DNA of 64,000 nt from Girardinichthys multiradiatus (taxonomy: Eukaryota > Chordata > Actinopteri > Cyprinodontiformes > Goodeidae), in assembly GCF_021462225.1 (NCBI RefSeq), contig NC_061801.1:9048125-9112124 (forward strand), in the 5' to 3' direction. Positions 11,801 through 23,800 of this stretch are shown in pieces. The position numbers and the translations under genes are program-made. Within the stretch, counting starts at the first letter, position 1. Each line of letters begins with the position of its first letter. The notes beneath the pieces were generated by a model, which was not told where the DNA came from, ran no database searches, and was given only the letters and a program-made list of their open reading frames with translations.

Positions 11801-14800
11801 GTTTCAACTATCTACCTGTTGATTTAGGATGAATCTGAAGAATTTGGAGGTAGCCCTCCTCCTTCATTATTCCATCCGTTGCAATGCACCAGTATCACTT
11901 GCACAAAAACAGCCCCATAGCATGATGCCACCCCCACCATGCTTGACTGTAGGTACAGTGTTTCTCGACTTCAAAGGCTCACCCTGAGTCCTTCAACAAT
12001 TCCTGTTGTCATTTTGGCCTAATAGTTCCATCTTTGTCTCGTTTGACCATAAAACCTTTCTTCAGGAAGCATTTGGCTTGTCCATGTGGGCAGCTTTTGA
12101 AGAAGGTGCTTCTTACTTGGTTTTCACCATTTTTATCCATTTCCAGTTTATGATGGGATTGAGCTGTGGTGGTTGCTGGGTTGTTCATGAACAAATTTCC
12201 TTCTACTGTGGGTAGCAGTGTGGGTCACTGGCACACAATGTGATCTACCTACTGGGGAAAGTTCCCAAACATGCATTTAAACTGATTCTGAAAGTCTAAT
12301 TAGGGACCTTAATCCATTTCTGAAAGCACCAACCTCAAACCTGAGGCAAACATTTGGGGACTGTCCTTAAAAGCTGCTTCTGAGCATAAAAACAAACCAG
12401 CTCTGCCAAGAACAGAGGTCAGATCTCCAGCCAAGACCTTGTTGATAGAACCAAAAAGTTCTACAAAAGGCTAAACGTGTCTTGTGTCTGTGTACAGAAT
12501 TTTGACCATGTGTGGATTAGAAAAACCCACAATAAATTCAAATGTGCACTTACTTCTGCCTTTTAAAAATCACGGGCTTACACCCTGGCAAATCAGTACA
12601 TTTTATATTTTATCATTCTGGAATTGTTAAATATTTATTTGATTCGGCAAAAAAGCAAAAATGTTACATTTCTGTCAGTTTTTGCTCAAGAGCCTCTCAA
12701 ACAGACACACAAAGAAGGCCTTTTCTGTGTCCGACAGCGAGCCAGTTTTGTCTCGCCTCTTCGTTGTTCCACACAGAGGCCGCAGTGATCCTGACGCACT
12801 GTTGGACAGACCAGCCTCAGTGCACAGGAACACCTGCTAGAGTCACACACAAATCAGCCTCTGCAGCCAGCCTCTCTGCCAATGAGCACTGGGGATTCAA
12901 ATAAAATGGGAAAAACAAATCTGCTTATTTGCATGCATGCAATCAAACAAACATTCTGCTGCTCTGTTTGTGGTGTCCAGGTATGACGGAGAGAGAGAAG
13001 CAGGTGATGATGAAGTTGAAGGAGGTGGTGGACAAACAGAGGGACGAGATTCGAGCGAAGGATCGCGAGCTAACGCTGAAAAACGAGGACATAGAAGCAG
13101 TAAGGCCACATCTTCTCAGTCTAAGAAGGAGGAGCTGTTTGCTGCTTAAAAGTGGGTGAAAGTGGATATCTTCACTCAGTAATCAGGGTTCTAATACACA
13201 ATACAAAAGAGACATGATCTGATTTTAGGGCAATACAAGTTTATTTGTGCAGCATCCTTCAAAATATAAGATAATTCAAAGGGCTTTACAGGAAAACAAA
13301 AGAATCAGAGATAGGACACAGTAAAAACACGAAATTCATCAAATGAAAAAAAGTGAAAATAGAAGCGTCACAAAAAGAGAAACTCCAAAAGTAAAATTTA
13401 AAACAAAATGCGAAGACACAATAAACATGACCTAGTATAACAAACTTTGACCGTAATGGGAAAGTTACAGTGACCAGTTAATGTTTTCAGTCCTGATTCA
13501 AATGACTCTACCGCTACAGCAAATACACAAGGCTGAATGGTGTAGATTTTACACCCTTGATCCAATACACACACACTACTCAAACCGAGAGCACATCAGA
13601 AGGGACACCGCGTTCAAAGTCATGACAGGACATTTATTTCCTGACTTTGTAGATTGGAAAGCATACGATATGCTGGTAAAAATAATGCTGGTATTTCTTG
13701 CGATAACAATGTGACAAATGAACAAATACTTCACTAGAAAGCAGTATTATGTTTAATAGACCCTGGGTAGTAAGTACTCTGTGCAGCTACTGGGAACTGA
13801 TACTTTATATTAACCAAGTTTAAAGGTGGTGCCAACCTCTCTGAGAACACCCGGGATGCCACTGAGGACACATGTTGTCGCTCAGTATTGTAGATGTCAT
13901 ATGGAGTGGCAGGTACCATTTGCTAAGTTTTGCTTCAGGCAAACTGAACATTCAATATTGTTATGAGCAACCGCTGACGGGGGGAAAAATCAGACAATTT
14001 TCCCAGGCCCAGGGTAGTTTGCTCTCTATTCGTGTTACTACCATGTTCTTCCTCACTGCTGCACCTGCACACAGGGTCTGGGCTGGAGGTGAGCGGCTGG
14101 GAAAGCAATGAAGACACTGCTGTAGAACCTCAGCTGTTACAGGAAGGCCCATGGTGTTTGGAGTCCTGTTTTGCAGTCCTGACCTATCATTGATACAGAC
14201 TGTTACACAGCTTCAAGCTTTTTATAGGATGTAGGATGAAAGAAATAAAATTCACAACCTGATAGAAATGTCACACCATCTATGGTGATTTAAAACTATC
14301 GCCCAATTGGTTGGAGCGCTTCTCACTCCATCTTCTAGTGTCAGCACTCTGATGAACCAAGAGTACATCGTCATGGACCGTGTCTCCCATTTCAGCACTA
14401 ATCCCTCCCTGCTCCGTCTTCTCTCTCTGCAGCTCCAGCAGCAACAAACTCGTCTCATGAAAATCAACCACGACCTGCGCCATAAGATCTCCGTGGTGGA
14501 GGCTCAGGGGAAAGCACTGATTGGACAGAAGGTGGAGCTGGAGGCCGGCGCCCAGGCACAAGCGCAGGAAGTCGGCGCCCTGCGGCAAGAAGTAGCGCGT
14601 TTGCGGGAACGGCTTCAAGGAGAGCCGACTGCACAGAACCCTGAGGAACTCCCGCTGCCTCAGCCCCCGTCACCAGCTGAGGTGAGATGGCTCCACTTCA
14701 GTCTCACAGACACGTTTAAATCAGGGAAGTCTCAGAGGTACTGAATGCAAATATTTGCCCTTGGATGAATTTGATGTGAACAGGAGTGATTAACAACAGA

Positions 14801-17800
14801 AAAAAAAAACAATGATTTCATTCAGCTGTGCTAGATTACCCAGCTGCAACACTAGAGACGTGTTTACACCATGGGTTCCTCATGCTGGAGTGCTTCTGCG
14901 ATCAGGGTACACGGTTCTAAGTCACACTGGAGTCTCGAGGATATTAAAACCAGGGAAATCAGACCAAAACAGCATTAATCTCAAACGGTTTCATAGAGGT
15001 TATGGTTTAAAGTCCAAAGTGTAAGTACAGTGGATTTTAAATGAACTGTGTTGATCCCGACCCCTTACTACAGGAAAAGGTTTCATAGCAGCAGCTCTGA
15101 AACTGAATTCAATCAGACCAAGTTTGTAATTATCCACAGATCTTTAATGAATAGTCCTGCGAGATGAGTAACAGTAACCACGCCAATACATGCAGGAGCT
15201 GCTGCTGTCATTCACACTTAAAATTACTGAATGATCAACAATCCAAGGCAGTTGTGATCGCTGTAATCTTTATCTGAGAACATAAACGCTGAAAAATATT
15301 CTAACTTTACAAGATAAAATGTCTTAAAAAGACTCTGGCCTTCCATTAATAAAATATTTCCACGAAGGCTGGCGGATTTTAGGATGCATTTAACTACAAA
15401 CTCTGTAAAACCCAGTGATACTCATCATAAGTGGTTGGGTTTAAATGTTGTGTTTTCAAACAAAAATATAAAACTCCAGTTAAGAGAAAATATGAAAAAT
15501 CCAGCGAAAATTCAACCAGTGAGAAATGTTTGGCATCCTCCACTACAAAGCTCCACCGTTGGGGTCCATCCAGAAAGTTCTGCCTCCTTACCTTGGCTGT
15601 GTTCTTGGTAGATTTCTATCTGCTATTGTCTGTTTTGGTTCTGGTTCCTGCAGTGGAAGCGCACCTTTACTCTGACCTCAGAGGGAGTTCACCACCTGTC
15701 TAATATTATAACAAATCATTTTCTTTATTAAAAGACACATATATATATATATATATCATTTAGGTGTGACCATTTTTGTGCTGATGTGGGGGCATTGAGA
15801 AGCCCATGGACAAGCTTACTGTGCTTCATGTGTTTTATCTTTGTTAAATACATATTTATTTTTTTTGTTTAATAAAAACTCTCATGTGCTTGAACATAAC
15901 TTCAGTCACGTACTTTACTGGAATGATAAGCAAGTGCTTGAAATGTTTGAAACCTTTAGGTCACATGTAGATTGTGACCTTTTTATTTCTCCTGTTTGAA
16001 ACTTTAGGTAAATATTCGAGCATCATTTCAACAAGAAATGCTGAGCAGAAATGTTCTGCTGGAGATCTGCATGCTACACTGGGACAGTCCCAGTGTAGCA
16101 TGGAAACCAGGCGGACATTAGCATCACATTTAACACAGACTGAATGAAAAGGCTCGGTAATGGAATAATATAGTGTCTTTTACTTCACCAGCGTGATAAA
16201 AGTGCCAAAGTGGTTTTGAATGCTGAGGGTTGGTCAGACAGACCCGACGCCTGCCAGCTGGTGCTGGGTGGGTTTGGTCCACCCCTGCAGCCCCAAGCTT
16301 GCTCCCTGAGTTCAGAAGGACATGAGGATGAGGAGGCAGAGGACGAAGCTGCGTTGCTTTGGGTAATGCAGGATGGTGTGAGAACAGCTTTGTGGGCTGA
16401 AGCAGAAAAGCGGCTGAACTAACAGCGTGAAGCAGGAGTTAAATGCTGGTGTGGCCCTGCATGGCAGTTTAAAAACTAACGAGTGTCAAGAGGTTTTCCT
16501 CACTCCAGCCAGTTGGAGTACTTTGATATATGAAATTGTGTGTGTGTGTTTTATTTTTGTTCTAAATATGCTAAAACAGACAAAATGTACTTTAATAGAA
16601 TTGGCAAAAATTTTCTAAATTTAACTCTTATCGCACTTTCTGAGCTATACTGCTGCCAGCCACCAGTGGGTGAGCAAGAGATAGTTGGTTGAAGTTTGTA
16701 GGACCATTCATGTGGTTATGTTTGCTCGGTTACTGTAAATTTAAAAGACTACGCCATTCGTAAACCAACCGTCTTCAGTCTAAATGCTGGAGGTTCTCCA
16801 CTGAAGATCATAGAAATAAAAATAGTTTGTTCTGACTCTCCACCCACAACCCAACCCACCAAAACATACACAGCGCCTAAAACCTGTCATTTTCAGCATA
16901 TTAGTCTTTACGATTGCTATGTAGTAGAAGAAGTGTTATATGGGGACGTTATGATGAAGCAATAAATACCACTGACATGGACCCCACCCACCTACTTGAC
17001 ATGTTGATGATTAAGATGTGGGTCACCGACCGACACAATACAGGCCTGACATTTTATCATTTTCCAGAGGTTCTCCTGTTTCGACTGAAATCTTGCCACC
17101 TGTGAAAAACAACAAATCAAACCAGATCTATTCTAGCAGCTCAGAACTGCAACAACATATAACAGCAGCAGACCTAGACGCTTTGCTGCATCCGAAGAGC
17201 ACGCATAGCATGGCAGCAGCTCTGTTCCAGCAATAACCCAATCATTTAATCTGTTAGACGTTTCCTTGAGGTTGTCTGAATGAGGGCAAAGATTTATATG
17301 ATTAAAAAAAATCCCCAGACACCTCCTCCAGCTCCTCCGGAGGGAGCCCAAGACGTTCCAAGGCCAGCCGAGAGACATAGTCCCTCCAGCGTGTCCTGGG
17401 CCGTCCCCTGGGCCACCTCCCGGTGGGACGTGCCTGGAACACCTCCCGAGGAAGGCGTCCAGGAGGAAACCGGTATAGATGCCCGAGCCACCTCAACTGG
17501 CTCCTCTCGATGTGGAGGAGCAGCGGCTCTACTCCGAGCCCCTCCCGGATGGCCAAGCTCCTCACCCTATCTCTAAGGGAGTGCCCGGCCACCCTATGGA
17601 GGAAGCTCATTTCAGCCGCTTGTATCCGGGACCTCGTTCTTTCGGTCATGACCCAAAGTTCATGGCCATAGGTGAGGGTAGGAACGTAGACTGACCGGTA
17701 AATTGAGAGCTTTGTTTTTCGGCTCAGCTCTCTCTTCACCACAACGGACCGGCACAGCGTTCCCATTACTGTGGCAGCCGCACCGATCCGTCTGTCGATC

Positions 17801-20800
17801 TCCCGCTCCATTCTTCCCTCACTCGTGAACAAGACCCCGAGATACTTAAACTCCTCCACTTGAGGCAGGAACTCCCCTCCAACCTGAAGAGGACAAGCCA
17901 CCCTTTTCCGGTTAAGAACCATGGCCTCGGATTTGGAGGAGCTGATTTTCATCCCTGCCGCTTCACACTCAGCTGCGAACCGTCCCAGTGCGTGCTGTAG
18001 GTCTTGGCTAGAGGGGGCCAGCAGGACCATGTTATCTGCAAAAAGAAGAGATGAAATCCTCTGGTCCCCAAACCAGACCCCCTCCGGCCCTTGGCTGCGC
18101 CTACAAATCCTGTCCATAAAAGTTATGAACATGACCGGTGACAAAGGGCAGCCCTGCCGGAGTCCAACATGCCCCGGGAACAGGTCCGACTTAGTGCCGG
18201 CAATGCGAACCAAACTCCTGCTCCGCTTGTACAGAGACCGGATGGCCCCTAGTAAAGGGCCCCCGATTCCATACTCCTGGAGCATCCCCCACAGGGCATC
18301 ACGGGGGACACAGTCGAATGCTTTCTCCAGGTCCACAAAACACATGTGGACCGGTTGGGCAAACTCCCATGAACCCTCGAGTACCCTGTAGAGGATATAG
18401 AGCTGGTCCAGTGTTCCACGGCAGGACGAAAACCACACTGCTCCTCCTGAAGCCGGGGTTCGACTATCGGCCGGACTCTCCTCTCCAATACCCTGGCGTA
18501 GGCCTTACCAGGGAGGCTGAGGAGTGTGATCCCCCTGTAGTTGGAACACACCCTCCGGTCACCCTTCTTATGAAGGGGGACCGCCACCCCAGTCTGCCAA
18601 TCCAAAGGCACTGTCCACGTCCGCCACGCAATGTTGAAGAGGCGTGTCAACCATGACAGCCCCACAACATCCAAAGACTTGAGGTACTCAAGGCGAATCT
18701 CATCCAACCCCGAAGCCCTGCCACCGCGGAGCTTTTTAACCACCTAGGTGACTTCAGCCTGGGTGATGAAAGAGTCCAACCCCAAGTCCCCAGCCTCTGT
18801 TTCCACCAGGGAATGCGTGATGGCAGGATTGAGGAGCTCCTTGAAGTACTCCTTCCACCGCCCGATAATGTCCCCAGTCTGTCCGGCTTTCTCCTCCCCC
18901 AGCGGATCCAACTCACCACCAGGTGGTGATCAGTGGACAGCTCAGCCCCTCTCTTCACCCGAGTGTCCAAAACATGCACCCGAAGGTCTGATGATACGAC
19001 AACAAAGTCGATCATTGACCTCCTGCCTAGGGTGTCCTGGTGCCAACTGCACTGATGGACACCCTTATGTTTGAACATGGTGTTCATTATGGACAATCCG
19101 TGACTAGCACAGAAGTCCAATAACAAACACCGCTCGGATTCAGATCGGAGAGGCCATTCCTCCCGATCATGCCTCTCCAGGTGTCACTGTCGTTTCCCAC
19201 GTGGACGTTGACGTCCCCCAGCAGAATAATGGAGTCCCCGGGAGGGGCACTATCCAGCACCCCCGACAGGGACGCCAAGAAGGCCAGCCCACCGCCTCTC
19301 CCCGTGGGCCACTCCAGAGTAGAAGAGAGTCCAGCCCCTCTCGATGAGATGGGTTCCAGAGCCCACGCTGTGTGTGGAGGCGAGCCCGACTATTTCTAGT
19401 CAATATCTCTCGACCTCCCGCACAAGTTCAGGCTCCTTCCCCCCCAGCGAGGTGACAGTCCCTAGAGCCAGCCTAAGCATCTGGGGATCGGGCCGCCAAG
19501 GTCTCCACCTTCGTCTGCCGCCCAATCCTCTTTGCACCGGTACCTCACGGTTCCCCCTGCAGGTGGTGGGCCCACTGGGGGATGGTCTCGCGTCTCTCGT
19601 TCGGGCTTGGCCCGGCCGGGTCCCACGAGGAGCAACCCAGCCACCAGACGCTCTCCGACAAGTCCCGACCCCAGGCCTGGCTCCAGGGTGGGACCCCGGC
19701 TCCGCCGTACCGTGCGACATCACGTGCCTCGATTTTGTAGTCGTCATGAGGGGTTCTTGAACCGCTCTTTGTCTGACCCGTCACCTAGAGCCTGTTTGCC
19801 ATTGGAGACCCTACCAGGAGCATTTAAGGCCCAGACAACATAGCCTCTAGGATCACTCAAACTCCTCCACGACGTTAAGGTGGTGGTTCAAGGAGGAGTA
19901 GTGATAAGTAAATCAGATTATTTTGTGAAATATATGTAATAAGATAAATTCAGTTCAACTTTAAGTAAAGTAAGTGTTGTAGTAACTTGAAGGAGGCTCT
20001 TATTTCTAGTTAAAAATGATGATTCACATTAACTAACAGAAAAACTAAGCAAACTGTACACACAAAACCATAGAATCATGGCTTTTTTGACTGTAAGAGA
20101 ATACAAAGTATAAATAATATTGTCCCAGATTTGGAGTAAATAAGCATTTATGAGCCTTTTAAAAACAATTCTTTATTTTGGACATGGCATGGCTTCTCTG
20201 TGGCCTATTCCCAGAGGAAGAACCATGCAACAAACATTTAGCTGGGAATAGCACAACACTGAAATTTGCATCTGATTTAAAGCTTCTAATTCTGCAGTTA
20301 AGTAAGTCAAAAACAGCTCTAAACATTCCTTACCGAAGCAACAAATCATATGCTAACTTAAGCTTGTAACAGCAGTCAAACATAATTAGGAAGACCGTTT
20401 TTCACCGTAGTGTAGTTGGTAGTACTGTTTCCTTGCAACAAGAAGGTCCTGGGTTTAATTCCCAGCCTGGGGCCTTTCTGCATCTTTCTGTGCATTCGTG
20501 GGTTTTGCCCGGGTACTGACTGTGTTTATGCATGGGTGTTTGCCCTGTGTGTCTTTCTGTTGTCCTGTGACAAACTGGTGCCCTGTCCAGGGGGTACCCC
20601 ACCTCTCCGCTGGGCCTCTGGATATAGGCACCCCTGCAAGGAAAAGCGGATTTAGACAACAGATGCAGAGAAAACCTAATCCATTGAGTAAACATGTATC
20701 TTTGGCCTTTGGATCAGCTGAATGTGGGCCATCGGTAGAGAGATTCATTCTTTGGTGTGTTTGATTGACAGGGGTGGGAGTTTTAGAGTGTGACTTTAAC

Positions 20801-23800
20801 TCACTTATTTCTAAAACATTTAAGCGAATGAACAAGTAACCCTGGAATAAGGAAGTGTTTTATACCCTCCAACATGTTAGTTTTACCGTATTTAGAAGGA
20901 TTTGCACCATGACCATGGGATGATATCCATCCTTGGGCGTTCTACATTGGGCCCATTACCCAACGCCACATCCACAGATTTTGCTATTGCTAGCATTACA
21001 TATTTACTTACAGGTCCACCAGGGTCACAAGAGGTACACAGCAATGTTGCTCCTGCACCGGGTCGTAAGTCTGTCAAAGACCCGTATCAAGTGACTCCTT
21101 TTGATGATATAACATAACTGTAGTAGGGGAAGTCCTGATAAAGCAAGGCGAGGTCAGCTCTGTTCCTACTTTAAGTAATTAATAACCGTTCAGCAAAGGC
21201 TAAAAAGAATACAGTGAATGATGTTCTTGTATCTCATGTTATACATCTTAAAGATAAATCAAAATTGGCAAATAATAATATGTAATGGTCAGACCCTTAC
21301 AAAAACTAGAGATTCTGAAATTAGCTACACAGTTCTCATCTGTGCATCTCTAATTTCAAACTCATGAGAAGCAACTTAAACAGAAAACAAGCTTTTGCCT
21401 TTTTACGTATGTTCTGTGGCCTGAGTTGAGTTTATTTTATAATTATGATCATTTAAAAATATGAAAATTTTTGAAAATGATTTAATTAGAAAACAAATGT
21501 AATTAAAAGTGTGACTTCAGTTTCAGGTGTTATTCTTTTAAAACCTATATCAAGTGGAGTGATTTTTGATCAGTGCGAGTGGCTTAGAGAGCTGCATGTG
21601 TTTTTGCCGTGTTTTTCTTTAACTGACTGCAATTGATTTTGTTGTGCGGAGTTACTAGAGAAAAAACACAGAATGGGATTAAGATAACGGAGACACAGGC
21701 AAACTGATTAAATGTTTGAAACAAATAGGGTTCATTTCTGACTTCAAGCTCAACATCTGCCACCAGGAGGCGATGTGTGATGAGGACATGCCTGGTGTGT
21801 TCCAATATTTCACCAAGGTATCCTCGCATCTTACCTGCCTTCTTTTTCTTTCATCCTGCCTGGTTTAGTTCACTCTGTGTGATGCACTGTTGTCTCGGCA
21901 GGAGGCGATGTGCGAGGAGGAGTCGGGCGGACTGGACCCGAAGGACCCCAACAGGCCCCGCTTCACTCTGCAGGAGCTGAGGGACGTCCTACATGAGAGG
22001 AATGAGCTCAAGGCCAAAGTGTTCCTACTGCAGGAGGAGCTGGCGTACTACAAGAGGTAGATGAAGTGTGTTGTAAAGAGTTTCAGACTGAGGAAATATT
22101 CTTTCTAGCCTATGACTGGACCAAGCCTTCTGGGAGGACTCCCATGGATTTAATGCAGCTGCTTCCTTTGTAATCTTTCTTCTTCTGGCCTCATGCTGGT
22201 TTATTTTAGTAGGGCTAATTATCTGGTAGTGTGATTCTATTTCGAAGAAAAAATATCACTGCCATCAAATGTTTTATACAGCAGTTAAAACCATCCTCTC
22301 TGTCTCAGAGACCACGGTTTGGTTCACATCGTTCGGTCGTTTTTTTAAAACTTTTTTTTACATTTTCACATCTTTAATGCAGCCTCATCTCTGTACTTTT
22401 AAAATAACCAAAAATTCCTACTTTGCGTTATCTTCTACAGGTCCTTCTCAAAATATTAGCATATTGTGATAAAGTTCATTATTTTCCATAATGTCATGAT
22501 GAAAATTTAACATTCATATATTTTAGATTCATTGCACACTAACTGAAATATTTCAGGTCTTTTATTGTCTTAATACGGATGATTTTGGCATACAGCTCAT
22601 GAAAACCCAAAATTCCTATCTCACAAAATTAGCATATCATTAAAAGGGTCTCTAAACGAGCTATGAACCTAATCATCTGAATCAACGAGTTAACTCTAAA
22701 CACCTGCAAAAGATTCCTGAGGCCTTTAAAACTCCCAGCCTGGTTCATCACTCAAAACCCCAATCATGGGTAAGACTGCCGACCTGACTGCTGTCCAGAA
22801 GGCCACTATTGACACCCTCAAGCAAGAGGGTAAGACACAGAAAGAAATTTCTGAACGAATAGGCTGTTCCCAGAGTGCTGTATCAAGACACCTCAGTGGG
22901 AAGTCTGTGGGAAGGAAAAAGTGTGGCAGAAAACGCTGCACAACGAGAAGAGGTGACCGGACCCTGAGGAAGATTGTGGAGAAGGGCTGATTCCAGACCT
23001 TGGGGGACCTGCGGAAGCAGTGGACTGAGTCTGGAGTAGAAATATCCAGAGCCACCGTGCACAGGCGTGTGCAGGAAATAGGCTACAGGTGCCGCATTCC
23101 CCAGGTCAAGCCACTTTTGAACCAGAAACAGCGGCAGAAGCACCTGACCTGGGCTACAGAGAAGCCGCACTGGACTGTTGCTCAGTGGTCCAAAGTACTT
23201 TTTTCGGATGAAAGCAAATTCTGCATGTCATTCAGAAATCAAGGTGCCAGAGTCTGGAGGAAGACTGGGGAGAAGGAAATGCCAAAATGCCAGAAGTCCA
23301 GTGTCAAGTACCCACAGTCAGTGATGGTCTGGGGTGCCGTGTCAGCTGCTGGTGTTGGTCCACTGTGTTTTATCAAGGGCAGGGTCAATGCAGCTAGCTA
23401 TCAGGAGATTTTGGAGCACTTCATGCTTCCATCTGCTGAAAAGCTTTATGGAGATGAAGATTTCATTTTTCAGCACGACCTGGCACCTGCTCACAGTGCC
23501 AAAACCACTGGTAAATGGTTTACTGACCATGGTATCACTGTGCTCAATTGGCCTGCCAACTCTCCTGACCTGAACCCCATAGAGAATCTGTGGGATATTG
23601 TGAAGAGAACGTTGAGAGACTCAAGACCCAACACTCTGGATGAGCTAAAGGCCGCTATCGAAGCATCCTGGGCCTCCATAAGACCTCAGCAGTGCCACAG
23701 GCTGATTGCCTCCATGCCACGCCGCATTGAAGCAGTCATTTCTGCAAAAGGATTCCCGACCAAGTATTGAGTGCATAACTGTACATGATTATTTGAAGGT

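Larger units (their letters stand above)
14682..21901 (+). other. rilpl1 intron 4
   Basis: A 7.2-kb intron. It holds an (AT)n run near 15741, a 33-nt palindrome at 16070-16102, a large broken LINE (17290-19870), a tRNA-derived SINE (20404-20665) and a possible microexon at 21767-21817. The stretches 14700-16060, 16110-17280 and 20670-21760 show nothing else that I recognise. Confidence 0.6.

Noticed and set aside
12542..12904. 120-codon open frame in rilpl1 intron 2
   Set aside because: No recognisable domain, no splice signals in phase and composition like the surrounding intron.
14252..14618. Minus-strand frames across rilpl1 exon 4
   Set aside because: They oppose a coiled-coil coding exon and have no conserved domain.
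18318..18656. Plus-strand frames inside the LINE (17921-18391, 18318-18656, 18748-19074, 19344-19843)
   Set aside because: They are complements of the LINE endonuclease and RT coding strand, with no domain of their own.
21755..21775. CTCF-like site CCACCAGGAGGCG
   Set aside because: A near match to the CTCF core, but it coincides with the candidate microexon border that copies the exon 5 start; a single motif is not enough to claim binding.
22726..23055. Minus-strand frames inside the Tc1 copies (also at 50830-51274 and 59322-59766)
   Set aside because: They lie opposite the transposase frame and recur in all three copies only because the copies are nearly identical.
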